A stretch of 64,000 nucleotides of DNA from Catalinimonas niigatensis (lineage in GTDB: Bacteria; Bacteroidota; Bacteroidia; Cytophagales; Cyclobacteriaceae), in contig NZ_CP119422.1 of NCBI RefSeq assembly GCF_030506285.1, forward strand, positions 3,243,001-3,307,000, read 5' to 3'. Both the position numbers and the translations under genes were made by a program. The first letter of the stretch is position 1; each line of letters starts with the position of its first letter. Positions 17,140 to 25,205 of the stretch are shown here, one piece after another. The notes beneath the pieces are model-generated. The model made no database searches. It worked only from the letters and a program-made list of their open reading frames with translations, and was not told where the DNA came from.

Positions 17140-18115
17140 GCTCTACTCTCAACTTAGAGGGACTAATAGCTATATTCTTTGCAAATTCGGGATAAGTTCT
17201 AAGGACTGGAGTTAAAGTACTATCATCTTTATTCAATGTACGTAAATTTGCTACTACCTCAAAATTTAATTCTTTAATTAAGTCTAAATACTCATTCTGT
17301 ACCCAGAAAGTCACATCTACACGGTTAGGTGATAGTTGCAAGGAAGAATCCTGAGGAAAATCTATGGTCGTTATTTCTACACTACGGGTCAGGAAGTTGA
17401 AAGGAGCTACATCAAACTCAACTTCTAACTCTTCCGGACTAACCTTTACCAGGTTTGAGGCACTGTAATCCAGCACGATAGTCTGCTGGTAGTCGGCATT
17501 AATTTCCTCGTCAGGCAGATTGATGTACAGGGTATCATCTATATCCTGTAAAATTGTTTTTGGTCCCTGTAATATAGCCTTCTGCGTAGAGAGTCTGATC
17601 GGAGATATTAATTGATATGAATCGCCAAGTTGAATGGAAGAGGAGTCCAAGGCAATCGTTATTTCTTTTTCCGCAGCTTCATCGATATTAAAGAAGAGGG
17701 TATCTGTTACAACATAGTTTAAACGTACTTCGCCCAGTTGGTCAATAATTTGCTGGGCAAGGGACTGCCCCGTAATAAATTTAGTACTTACAGGATTATC
17801 AAGTTCAACTTCTATAGGAGGGGTATCAAATAAGAGTGTTTTTCTTAACAAGTTCCAACCCCCGCCACTTACTTCAATTAATACATTTTCTGGCAGAGCC
17901 TTGAGCACATAGGTACTATCTTGGCTGTAGTTAAATGTGACAGGATACTGAAGACGAGTTGTATAGTCAGACTTATTAAGAGCACTAAAAAACCAAAAGG
18001 TAGTAGCTGCCAAAAGACAAAGAGCTACTACCTTCAGTTTATCTTTATTAGAAGGGAAAAACTGCACAAAGCGGTGCATTCTTTCTTTAATATTTATTCT
18101 TTTGCCCCGGCTCAA
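17129..18115 (-). CDS. ybbR: YbbR-domain membrane protein (CdaR-like, 328 aa)
   Basis: A short cytoplasmic basic N-terminus is followed by one transmembrane helix (about residues 27-44) and an extracytoplasmic region of about 280 residues with repeated YbbR-like beta units. Examples are YPVTFNYSQDSTYVLKALPENVLIEVSGGG (split at residue 75) and YQLISPIRLSTQKAILQGPKTILQDID. In Firmicutes CdaR regulates the diadenylate cyclase CdaA; whether the Bacteroidota protein does so cannot be told, and no cdaA is adjacent here. It lies between yajC (4 nt gap) and coaE (11-nt overlap). This order with coaE is a common Bacteroidota arrangement, which supports the call. Confidence 0.82.
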   Translation of the reverse strand: MSRGKRINIKERMHRFVQFFPSNKDKLKVVALCLLAATTFWFFSALNKSDYTTRLQYPVTFNYSQDSTYVLKALPENVLIEVSGGGWNLLRKTLLFDTPPIEVELDNPVSTKFITGQSLAQQIIDQLGEVRLNYVVTDTLFFNIDEAAEKEITIALDSSSIQLGDSYQLISPIRLSTQKAILQGPKTILQDIDDTLYINLPDEEINADYQQTIVLDYSASNLVKVSPEELEVEFDVAPFNFLTRSVEITTIDFPQDSSLQLSPNRVDVTFWVQNEYLDLIKELNFEVVANLRTLNKDDSTLTPVLRTYPEFAKNIAISPSKLRVEHVQ

Positions 18116-18119
18116 AGGA

Positions 18120-18437
18120 TTAGGGATTCGTTGCGTACTTCTTGCTAGACTCTAGCGATATTGAGCTTTTTTCAAATTTAATTTTAGCCCCACGATCTAC
18201 TTCTAGAATAAATGTATCATCTTCAACACTGACTACTTTTCCATGTACGCCACCTACAGTCACTACCATATCCCCCTTCTTGACTGCACCAATAAAAGTT
18301 CGTTGATCTTTTTGCTTCTTTTGTTGAGGCCTGATCATAAAAAAGTAAAAAATTAAGGCAATTCCTCCTATGAGGATAAGATTGCCAATCAGGCCACCTT
18401 GTCCTTCGGTGGCCTGTAATAGGATGGATGTTAGCAT
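18120..18437 (-). CDS. yajC: Preprotein translocase accessory subunit YajC
   Basis: The 105-aa protein has one transmembrane helix (about residues 15-36) followed by the hallmark FFMIRPQQKKQKDQ and a small domain with KKGDMVVTVGGVHGKVVSVEDDTFILEV. YajC binds SecDF at the inner membrane and is not essential in E. coli. The N-terminus is extended by a Gly-rich segment common in this phylum. It is the fourth gene of the six-gene block, 18 nt after DUF1573 and 4 nt before ybbR. Identification is firm. Confidence 0.94.
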   Translation of the reverse strand: MLTSILLQATEGQGGLIGNLILIGGIALIFYFFMIRPQQKKQKDQRTFIGAVKKGDMVVTVGGVHGKVVSVEDDTFILEVDRGAKIKFEKSSISLESSKKYATNP

Positions 18438-18455
18438 ATTTATTTTAACGTTATT

Positions 18456-19001
18456 CTATTTTCTTACAGGACCTGCTGTTTGTTCAGCTTTCGGTACCAC
18501 ATTACTTTTGATTGTAAGGCGGGTAATTGATGGATCAGTGTTAGCAGTAATACTAACCGTTTTGTTTTGAATCCCAGGTTTGTTAGAACTATCAAATTTT
18601 ACCTGGATTTCGCCAGTAGCTCCGGGAGCTATTGGCTCACGTGGATAACTAGGAACCGTGCATCCACATGATGCAGAGGCGCTCTGTATTATCAAAGGAG
18701 CCTCTCCTGTATTGGTAAATTTGAAAATGTGTTCTACAACATCTCCTTCAGTGATAGCTCCAAAATCATAAGCACTTTCTTCAAACTTAAATTCAGGTGC
18801 TTCTCCCTGTGGCGCATTACTTTCAGGCTGGCTTATTTGTCTGGTAAGTGCTGAAGATTTTGCAGCAGGAGTTTTTGATTCCAGTTCTGCTACCCGCTGC
18901 TCGAGATCAGAAACCTTTTTTTCAAGCGCCGCATCATTACAGCTTGCTAGTAAAAACGTAACGGCAAAAAAAGGCAACATACCTATTTTCAGTTTTTTCA
19001 T
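18456..19001 (-). CDS. DUF1573 lipoprotein (181 aa)
   Basis: A lipobox FLLASC (Cys 21) follows a short signal peptide. A coiled-coil stretch (about 24-45, EKKVSDLEQRVAELESK) leads to an Ala/Ser/Pro linker and then a DUF1573 immunoglobulin-like domain (about 70-175). The diagnostic segments are FEFKFEESAYDFGAITEGD, FKFTNTGEAPLIIQSASASCGC (in two parts) and IQNKTVSITANTDP. The SCGCT motif is typical of this domain. Function is unknown; the fold is ASPM/SPD-2/hydin-like. The coiled coil may mediate oligomerisation. The gene sits between ytxH (37 nt) and yajC (18 nt) in a block whose order is conserved among relatives. Confidence 0.85.
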   Translation of the reverse strand: MKKLKIGMLPFFAVTFLLASCNDAALEKKVSDLEQRVAELESKTPAAKSSALTRQISQPESNAPQGEAPEFKFEESAYDFGAITEGDVVEHIFKFTNTGEAPLIIQSASASCGCTVPSYPREPIAPGATGEIQVKFDSSNKPGIQNKTVSITANTDPSITRLTIKSNVVPKAEQTAGPVRK

Positions 19002-19038
19002 TGTGATGGTTTTTATATATAAAACAGAATTGAATAGA

Positions 19039-19335
19039 TTACTTCTTGATCTGATCTAATAGATTATCAACGTCGTCTAAAAGCTGCTTGGCCTTCTCTC
19101 TGGCATCATTGATCACTCGCTCTCCGTCAGACTTGGCAGCGCTTTCGGGAAGCTGTTCTTTAGAACGAACCAAATCAGTCAACAGTTCCTCAAGCTTGCC
19201 TTTGTATTTTTCTAACCTGAAAGTCACCCTATCTCTGGTGTTTATTCCCGCATCGGGTGCATATAGTACACCAAACAGTGTTCCGGCAAGCAATCCAGAA
19301 AAAAACATCAACAAACTACTACCCGTTTTGCTCAT
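19039..19335 (-). CDS. YtxH-domain protein (98 aa)
   Basis: A single N-terminal transmembrane helix (about residues 5-25, with GLLAGTLFGVLYAPDAG, the GxxxGxxxGxLxAP hallmark of YtxH) is followed by an amphipathic, charged helix to the C-terminus. YtxH proteins are small membrane-anchored stress-associated proteins with no proven biochemical activity. The gene follows nusB by 115 nt, the largest gap in the block, so a separate promoter here is possible but none was identified. The family call rests on the N-terminal motif. Confidence 0.82.
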   Translation of the reverse strand: MSKTGSSLLMFFSGLLAGTLFGVLYAPDAGINTRDRVTFRLEKYKGKLEELLTDLVRSKEQLPESAAKSDGERVINDAREKAKQLLDDVDNLLDQIKK

Positions 19336-19450
19336 AATTATTTTATTTAATCTCTTGTTCTAAAATTACATAAAATTACAAAGGACTTTTCATCTGTGCC
19401 AACGAATATAACGGTATTAATACGCTAATACCGCAGAAATATTACCTATT

Positions 19451-20614
19451 CTACTGGTTATCAATAAGCCCTCTTCCACTTTTGCGGATCATATTTTTAC
19501 TCTGAAGTTCCTGAGCAATTACATCCAGCATACCATTTACAAATTGTTTGCTCTTATGTGTGCTGTAATTTTTTGAAAGATCAATGTATTCATTGATCGT
19601 CACCTTCACCGGAATACTTCTAAAATGGATCATCTCGGCAATTGCCATCTTTATGACCACACTATCCAGACTCGCAATACGGTCTACAGCCCAGTTCTTC
19701 GACTTTTCTCTGATGATTTGTTCATACTCCAAATCATTTTGAAGTGTGATTTTATAAAGATCCACCAGAAAATCCCGGTCTTCTTCCCAGTTAGGTGTCA
19801 GTTCAACAATCTCAATTTCATCACTCTCAGTACTTACCGACTTAATCGTCTTGTTGACCATACTCTTGATAGATTTGCTATTCTCTACCCAATTAATATC
19901 ATTCTCCTCAAAAAAATTAGCTATAGTGTCACTTTTTAAGATAATGTTGTTGAATACGTGCCGAACAATACTAATATCATCTTCCAGGCCGGAAGTTTTT
20001 AAGGCCTGATATTTCTTAAACTCTTCCTCAGCTTTGATATTATTCTTGTACCACTGTCTGATCTCCAGTTTATTATTATTCCAGTTGAGCTTTCTCTCTT
20101 CTGTCTCCTGCTGAAGCACTTCACTATCCCTGATTGCCTGAATCACCTTGTTCAGATAAAAATTAGTACGCACTTCTAGCTGGGGCTGCGATGCATAAGT
20201 TTGCTGCTTGAGTTGGTCCCGATGTGATTCATCGGCAAACTCTACCAGCAGGAGTAACAGTAAGCGGTAATGATCTGCAATTCTTTCTGTTGAACTGATC
20301 ATCTGGTTAAGCAAAAATTCCTGGTCTTTACGACACTGCTTCTCATAACGACTGATGGCTTCTTTTGCTACTTCCATATACTTTTCCTCTGCTTCACGTA
20401 AAGGCTGATGTTGAAAATAGTCTTCCAGAAGCTGAAGCACCACTGCTCTTTCTTCTGCAAGCTTAGTCTTGTCCTGCACCTCCATAGAGTTGAGGTCAGG
20501 TTCGTAAGCATCATGTACATACTGAAATGCCAGTTCATAATTGGAACGCTGGCACTGCTTGTAAGCATATACATGTTGCATTGCTTTAGCTCTTAATATT
20601 CTTCTATTTAGCAT
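19451..20614 (-). CDS. nusB: Transcription antitermination factor NusB, long Bacteroidota form (387 aa)
   Basis: The C-terminal 130 residues hold the NusB helical domain, with WAVDRIASLDSVVIKMAIAEM and VTINEYIDLSKNYSTHKSKQFVNGMLDVIAQEL (two segments around residues 310-375). NusB binds boxA RNA with NusE/S10 and supports rRNA transcription. The E. coli protein is about 140 aa; the extra 240 N-terminal residues here are helical and charged, and open with LNRRILRAKAMQHVYAY, which resembles a NusB start. The protein may thus contain two NusB-like modules, an idea to test by structure prediction. It heads the nusB-ytxH-DUF1573-yajC-ybbR-coaE block. On the minus strand TACGTTTG (20666-20659) may be its -7 box, without a matching TTG. 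Confidence 0.88.
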   Translation of the reverse strand: MLNRRILRAKAMQHVYAYKQCQRSNYELAFQYVHDAYEPDLNSMEVQDKTKLAEERAVVLQLLEDYFQHQPLREAEEKYMEVAKEAISRYEKQCRKDQEFLLNQMISSTERIADHYRLLLLLLVEFADESHRDQLKQQTYASQPQLEVRTNFYLNKVIQAIRDSEVLQQETEERKLNWNNNKLEIRQWYKNNIKAEEEFKKYQALKTSGLEDDISIVRHVFNNIILKSDTIANFFEENDINWVENSKSIKSMVNKTIKSVSTESDEIEIVELTPNWEEDRDFLVDLYKITLQNDLEYEQIIREKSKNWAVDRIASLDSVVIKMAIAEMIHFRSIPVKVTINEYIDLSKNYSTHKSKQFVNGMLDVIAQELQSKNMIRKSGRGLIDNQ

Positions 20615-20702
20615 GATTTCAATTGATAATACGCGATTAGCTGACTGGTAACAATGATCAAACGTAAAAAATTTACTTTTTTAGAAAGTTTAGCCTGCTA
20701 AT

Positions 20703-21821
20703 TCAAAGTGTACGGTGAAGCTGACTGATGGCAACAATTCTTTTTTCTGCCATTTCTATTGCTACAAGTTGCGTATTTTTCTTTTTTCCAGAAGCTTCTT
20801 TCAATACTTGCATGCAGTTATCATATATTCTTTCTGCTTTCTGGTATAAATGATTTTTGTTAAAATCTCCAAAATATTCTGCCGCTACCGCCATGATGCC
20901 TCCGGCATTGACTAAAAAATCTGGCGCATATACAATTCCTCTATCCATCAACATTTGTCCATGTCTATCTTCCTGGGCCAGTTGGTTATTGGCACCTCCT
21001 GCAATCACTCTGCATTTGAGTTGAGGAATCGTAAGGTCATTAAGTGTAGCGCCTAATGCACAGGGTGCATAAATATCTGCTTCTATGGCAAGAATATGTT
21101 CTGTACTTACCACATGTGCTCCGTATGCCCGGGAAGCTATTTGCAGCCTATCCTCTTCTACGTCTGAGACAAATACTTCTGCATTTTCTTTGGACAGATA
21201 TTCTACCAGTTTCATCCCTACTGCTCCTACTCCTTGAACAGCTACTTTTTTGTGCTCAAGATGATCACTTCCAAAAGCCTGCTTAGCTGCTGCTTTGATA
21301 CCCATGTATACTCCAAAAGCTGTGATGAGTGAAGAAGAGCCTCCGCCTCCTAAAGTTTCGGGTAAGCCAGTAACGTGGCTGGTTTCCATGCGGATGTATT
21401 CCAGATCGTGGGTAGTAATATTTACATCTCCGGCAGTAACATATTTACCATTCAGGCTTTCTATAAACTTGCCAAAGCGACGCAGGTAAGCCTCTGACTT
21501 TATTTTTTTGGCATCGCCAATCAACACCGCTTTTCCGCCGCCTATATTGAGTCCAGAGATCGCAGCCTTGTACGTCATTCCTCTTGAAAGACGCAGTGCA
21601 TCTATCACGCCCTCTTCATCGCTGACATAGTTCCACATCCTCGTACCTCCCATAGCCGGGCCCAATACAGTAGAGTGAATACCAATGACTGCTTTAAGGC
21701 CGGTAGACTCATCATAACATTGCACCAACTGCTCATGTCCATACTTAGCCATGACCTCAAAGGCATTTACTGATCTGCCAGTAGAGGCTTCAGGCAGGCT
21801 TTCTGCTGTTTTTACTTCCAT
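20703..21821 (-). CDS. ldh: Leucine dehydrogenase (Glu/Leu/Phe/Val dehydrogenase family, 372 aa)
   Basis: The enzyme deaminates branched-chain amino acids with NAD. The open frame extends to 21929, but I chose the ATG ending at 21821. The promoter (TTG-N20-TACTTTTG, 21922-21892) lies inside the longer frame, and the resulting 372 aa match the family size of about 365. Visible family segments are VLGPAMGGTRMW, MTYKAAISGLNIGGGKAV (with the substrate Lys residues), GKYVTAGDVNITTHDLEYI, the Rossmann loop VAVQGVGAVG and CALGATLNDLTI. Glu dehydrogenases are longer (about 450 aa), so Leu or Val/Phe specificity is more likely; Leu is the common annotation in this phylum. It is a single gene divergent from an MsbA-like exporter. 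Confidence 0.88.
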   Translation of the reverse strand: MEVKTAESLPEASTGRSVNAFEVMAKYGHEQLVQCYDESTGLKAVIGIHSTVLGPAMGGTRMWNYVSDEEGVIDALRLSRGMTYKAAISGLNIGGGKAVLIGDAKKIKSEAYLRRFGKFIESLNGKYVTAGDVNITTHDLEYIRMETSHVTGLPETLGGGGSSSLITAFGVYMGIKAAAKQAFGSDHLEHKKVAVQGVGAVGMKLVEYLSKENAEVFVSDVEEDRLQIASRAYGAHVVSTEHILAIEADIYAPCALGATLNDLTIPQLKCRVIAGGANNQLAQEDRHGQMLMDRGIVYAPDFLVNAGGIMAVAAEYFGDFNKNHLYQKAERIYDNCMQVLKEASGKKKNTQLVAIEMAEKRIVAISQLHRTL

Positions 21822-21891
21822 TATTCTTGCACTCTGCGTAAAAATTGCGGATGTTTCTGTATCAAAATCCACAGATGAGTTGAAAACGTCA

Positions 21892-21922
21892 CAAAAGTAG
21901 ATTTTTTTTAGAAGTATACCAA
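21892..21922 (-). promoter_or_regulatory. Promoter of leucine dehydrogenase
   Basis: On the minus strand TTG (21922-21920), a 20-nt spacer and TACTTTTG (21899-21892) match the Bacteroidota consensus exactly. It places the start of transcription about 60-65 nt before the ATG at 21821. Confidence 0.72.
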
Positions 21923-21974
21923 TTTGCAAAATCTTTCAAAGAACCATTTTTAGAGGAAACCGTTGTAACAAAAA

Positions 21975-23777
21975 GTGAAAGAACTCAGCTACTTAAACAA
22001 GTATTTGCTCAAGTATAAGTATCGACTTTTATTGGGCTTACTCTTCATCATCATATCCAACGTATTTGCGATTATTCCTGCACAGATTGTAAGAAGGTCT
22101 ATCAATCTTGTAGAGGAAAACATTGCATTATTCAGGGTGTATGAGGGCTTTGAATTGCAGGATCTTATATATAAGATTTTTGCCGGAAGTATATTGGTAT
22201 ATGGTGTAGCTATTTTGGTGATGGCACTGCTCAAAGGCTTTTTTACTTTCCTCACCCGACAGACCATTATCGTAGTTTCCAGACTGATTGAATTTGATCT
22301 GAAGAATGAGGTCTATGTTCATTACCAGGCCCTGCCTACCAGTTTTTACCGGCGAAACAATACCGGAGATCTCATGGCCCGCATTTCTGAAGATGTATCT
22401 AAAGTGCGTATGTATCTTGGGCCAGCAATGATGTATGGTCTTAACCTCTTCACCCTGTTTGCCATTCTGATCCCTTATATGTTCTCAATCAATGTGCGAT
22501 TGACGCTTTATACATTAATTCCTCTTCCTATCCTTTCATTAAGCATATACTACGTCAATAATATAATCAATCGTCGCTCAGAAGAGATACAACGCAGCCT
22601 TTCCGATTTATCTACTTATGTGCAGGAGGCTTTTTCCGGCATACGCGTGATCAAATCTTTTGTGAGAGAAGAGGACTCTTCCAATAAGTTTGTAGATGCC
22701 AGCAATGATTATAAAGACAAATCTATTAAGCTTGCTTTTGTCAATGCCCTGTTTATTCCACTGATTGTGGCGCTGATTGGGTTGAGTTCAGTAATTACTG
22801 TTTTTATTGGAGGAGCAGAAGTCATCAAAGGAGCCATTTCTCCCGGGGTTATTGCTGAGTTTATCATTTATGTCAATATGCTCACCTGGCCGGTAACTTC
22901 TCTGGGCTGGATCACCAGTATTATCCAACGGGCAGCCGCCTCTCAGAAACGGATCAATGAATTCATGCATACGCAAAATGATATCTTATCTGGAGATATC
23001 GAGAAGGAAATCAAAGGAGATGTAGTCCTTAAAAATGTATCTTTCCTATATCCTGACTCAGGTATACAGGCTTTGAAAAATATCTCTTTTGAGGTGAAGG
23101 CCGGGCAGTCCATTGCAATTGTAGGCACTACCGGCTCAGGTAAGAGTACGATTGCCAATATTATCCCCCGCATGTATGATATACAGGAAGGCGTAGCGAC
23201 TATTGATGGTATCAATCTCAAGGATTATGATCTGCATACGCTCCGTAGCCAGATTGGCTATGTCCCACAAGATGTTTTTCTTTTTTCAAATACTATTTAT
23301 AGCAATATCACTTTTGGCTCAGTAGATATTTCAGAAGAACGTGTAGAAGAAGCAGCTTATAATGCCGATCTAAAAAATACCATTGAAGAATTTCCCGAAG
23401 GCTTTGGTACCAAGTTGGGTGAGCGTGGTATTACATTATCCGGAGGGCAAAAACAAAGAGTATCCATCGCCAGAGCCATTGCCAGAGATCCTAAAATACT
23501 GATTCTTGACGATTGCCTCTCAGCTGTAGATACTAAAACAGAGAATACGATCCTCACCAGCCTGAAAAACATTATGCAGGGAAGGACAACCATCATCATT
23601 TCCCACCGGGTTTCTTCCGCCAAACTCGCAGATAAAATTGTGGTGCTGGATGATGGCAAAATTGTAGAAGAAGGTACCAATGAATCTTTGCTTAGCAGAA
23701 ATGGCTTTTACAAGACCCTGTATGATAAACAAATGCAGGCTGACGAAGTCGAAAAGCAAGCCCGTACCCTCAGCTAA
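21975..23777 (+). CDS. MsbA-like ABC exporter, fused permease and ATPase (600 aa)
   Basis: Six transmembrane segments fill residues 1-315 and a nucleotide-binding domain fills about 345-590. The domain has Walker A GTTGSGKST, Q-loop YVPQDVFLF, signature LSGGQKQR, Walker B ILILDDCLSAVD and the switch His in ISHRV. The half-transporter works as a homodimer in the inner membrane. MsbA flips lipid A, and many relatives export drugs or peptides, so substrate is not determined. The usual Glu after the Walker B Asp is replaced: LDDC rather than LDEA. The second acidic residue is Asp followed by Cys, and activity may be altered. The start is a GTG at 21975, right before the first helix; no ATG is near. 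It is divergent from leucine dehydrogenase and 87 nt before nuoI. Confidence 0.87.
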   Translation: MKELSYLNKYLLKYKYRLLLGLLFIIISNVFAIIPAQIVRRSINLVEENIALFRVYEGFELQDLIYKIFAGSILVYGVAILVMALLKGFFTFLTRQTIIVVSRLIEFDLKNEVYVHYQALPTSFYRRNNTGDLMARISEDVSKVRMYLGPAMMYGLNLFTLFAILIPYMFSINVRLTLYTLIPLPILSLSIYYVNNIINRRSEEIQRSLSDLSTYVQEAFSGIRVIKSFVREEDSSNKFVDASNDYKDKSIKLAFVNALFIPLIVALIGLSSVITVFIGGAEVIKGAISPGVIAEFIIYVNMLTWPVTSLGWITSIIQRAAASQKRINEFMHTQNDILSGDIEKEIKGDVVLKNVSFLYPDSGIQALKNISFEVKAGQSIAIVGTTGSGKSTIANIIPRMYDIQEGVATIDGINLKDYDLHTLRSQIGYVPQDVFLFSNTIYSNITFGSVDISEERVEEAAYNADLKNTIEEFPEGFGTKLGERGITLSGGQKQRVSIARAIARDPKILILDDCLSAVDTKTENTILTSLKNIMQGRTTIIISHRVSSAKLADKIVVLDDGKIVEEGTNESLLSRNGFYKTLYDKQMQADEVEKQARTLS

Positions 23778-23864
23778 TTTTGTATTGCCATGCAACATGG
23801 CTAATATTGCAAATCATTGTAGCATCCCTTTTCATTTTTTTGGAGAAAAGCTGATCAGATTCGT

Positions 23865-24677
23865 ATGCGACACCAAGGTGCAAATAGTACATATTGGGGA
23901 AATATCAAGGAAGGACTGAGCTCGCTGCTGACAGGGCTTAAGCTGTCGTTTCGCCACTTGCTCGATGCCAAAAGCTACCGTACGCCTATAGGCGTAGAAA
24001 ATGCCCATTATTTTGAGCAGGATAAAGGTATTGTTACTTTACAGTATCCTCACGAGAGCATTCCTGTTCCTGACATCGGACGTTATAAGTTACACAATGA
24101 GATAGAAGATTGCATCGTCTGCGACAAATGCGCTAAAATCTGCCCGGTAAATTGTATTGAAATTGAGCCTGTCCGTGCTGTGGAGGAGATCGGAAAAACA
24201 TCTGATGGGTCTTCTAAGCGCATTTATCCGGCTAAATTTGATATTGATATGGGTAAATGCTGCTTTTGTGGTCTTTGCACTACAGTATGCCCTACCGAAT
24301 GCCTCACTATGACCAAAGAATATGATTTTAGTGAATTTGATGTAGCTGATCATAATTTTGCCTTTTCTAATATGACTCCCATTGAAATACTGGAGAAGAA
24401 AAAGGAGTTGGAGGAGCTTATGCAGCAAAAAGAAAAAGCCAAAGCAGAAGCTGCTGCCAAAAAAGAGGATACCAAAGCTCCTGATGGTCCTACTCCTAAA
24501 CCAGGCTTTAAACCTAAAGCTGCTGCGTATAAGCCCAAAGCCGGAATAATGAAGCCTAAGATCAAACCCGAAAGCAGTGAAGATGATCCACAGGAAATGG
24601 CTAAAAAAATCATGCAGGAGAAAAAGAAGCAGGAGCAGAAGCAGAAAGAGGACAATACTAATTCATCTGATGAATAG
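23865..24677 (+). CDS. nuoI: NADH-quinone oxidoreductase subunit I, with long charged tail (270 aa)
   Basis: NuoI carries clusters N6a and N6b that hand electrons toward quinone in complex I. The two motifs are C83-IV-C86-DK-C89-AKI-C93-P and C132-CF-C135-GL-C138-TTV-C142-P, each with the extra Cys (97 and 146). The segment RYKLHNEIEDCIVCDKCAKICP spans 73-94. The core ends near residue 170. Residues 171-270 form a Lys/Glu/Ala/Pro-rich low-complexity tail not found in ordinary NuoI (160-180 aa). The next gene is nuoJ, 3 nt away, but nuoK and the rest of complex I are not here, so the operon is split in this genome. The frame and start ATG at 23865 give a plausible amphipathic N-terminus. Confidence 0.92.
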   Translation: MRHQGANSTYWGNIKEGLSSLLTGLKLSFRHLLDAKSYRTPIGVENAHYFEQDKGIVTLQYPHESIPVPDIGRYKLHNEIEDCIVCDKCAKICPVNCIEIEPVRAVEEIGKTSDGSSKRIYPAKFDIDMGKCCFCGLCTTVCPTECLTMTKEYDFSEFDVADHNFAFSNMTPIEILEKKKELEELMQQKEKAKAEAAAKKEDTKAPDGPTPKPGFKPKAAAYKPKAGIMKPKIKPESSEDDPQEMAKKIMQEKKKQEQKQKEDNTNSSDE

Positions 24678-24680
24678 CCT

Positions 24681-25205
24681 ATGAGTCTGGGGCAAATCAT
24701 ATTCTATATTTTTGCGGCAATGACTGTGATCAGTGCCATGATGATACTCTTCACTCGCAACGTTCTTTACGCCGCATTTTTACTTATTGTCACTTTTCTG
24801 GGAGTAGCCGCCGTATATATTTTTGCAGGAGCAGATTTTTTGGCCATTACCCAGATATTGGTTTATGTGGGTGGTATACTGATCCTGATGATCTTTGGCG
24901 TAATGCTTACCAACAAAATAGCCGGACAGGCAGTCACCACTGAGGGGCAACATCATTTTTGGGGTACACTGATCGGCTTATCTCTGTTTGGATTGCTGGC
25001 CTATACCATACTGCAAGTCAATTTTAGCACCCTGAAGTGGATACAAAAGGCAGAAGTTGAAGGACAGATCATTCAGGATTCTACCATTCAGACCATAGGC
25101 ATACAACTGATGACTGACTACGTATTACCTTTTGAAGTTTCTGGTATCTTACTGTTAGTAGCATTGATAGGGGCAGCATTTATCGCCAGGCGACAGTTGG
25201 ATTAA
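24681..25205 (+). CDS. nuoJ: NADH-quinone oxidoreductase subunit J (174 aa)
   Basis: NuoJ is a membrane subunit of complex I with five helices. The conserved segments are RNVLYAAFLLIVTFLGVAAVYIFAGADFLA (in two blocks, residues 27-57) and ILVYVGGILILMIFGVMLTN, containing the pi-bulge Tyr-Gly-Gly region of helix 3. A C-terminal helix ends AAFIARRQLD. The protein starts 3 nt after nuoI and is surely co-transcribed with it. It ends with a 4-nt overlap into the convergent lptD gene. No nuoK, nuoL, nuoM or nuoN follows, which is unusual for this operon. Confidence 0.93.
   Translation: MSLGQIIFYIFAAMTVISAMMILFTRNVLYAAFLLIVTFLGVAAVYIFAGADFLAITQILVYVGGILILMIFGVMLTNKIAGQAVTTEGQHHFWGTLIGLSLFGLLAYTILQVNFSTLKWIQKAEVEGQIIQDSTIQTIGIQLMTDYVLPFEVSGILLLVALIGAAFIARRQLD

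Noticed and set aside
23775-23782. TAATTTTG as a -7 box for nuoI
   Set aside because: It overlaps the stop codon of the ABC exporter and has no TTG at a suitable distance.
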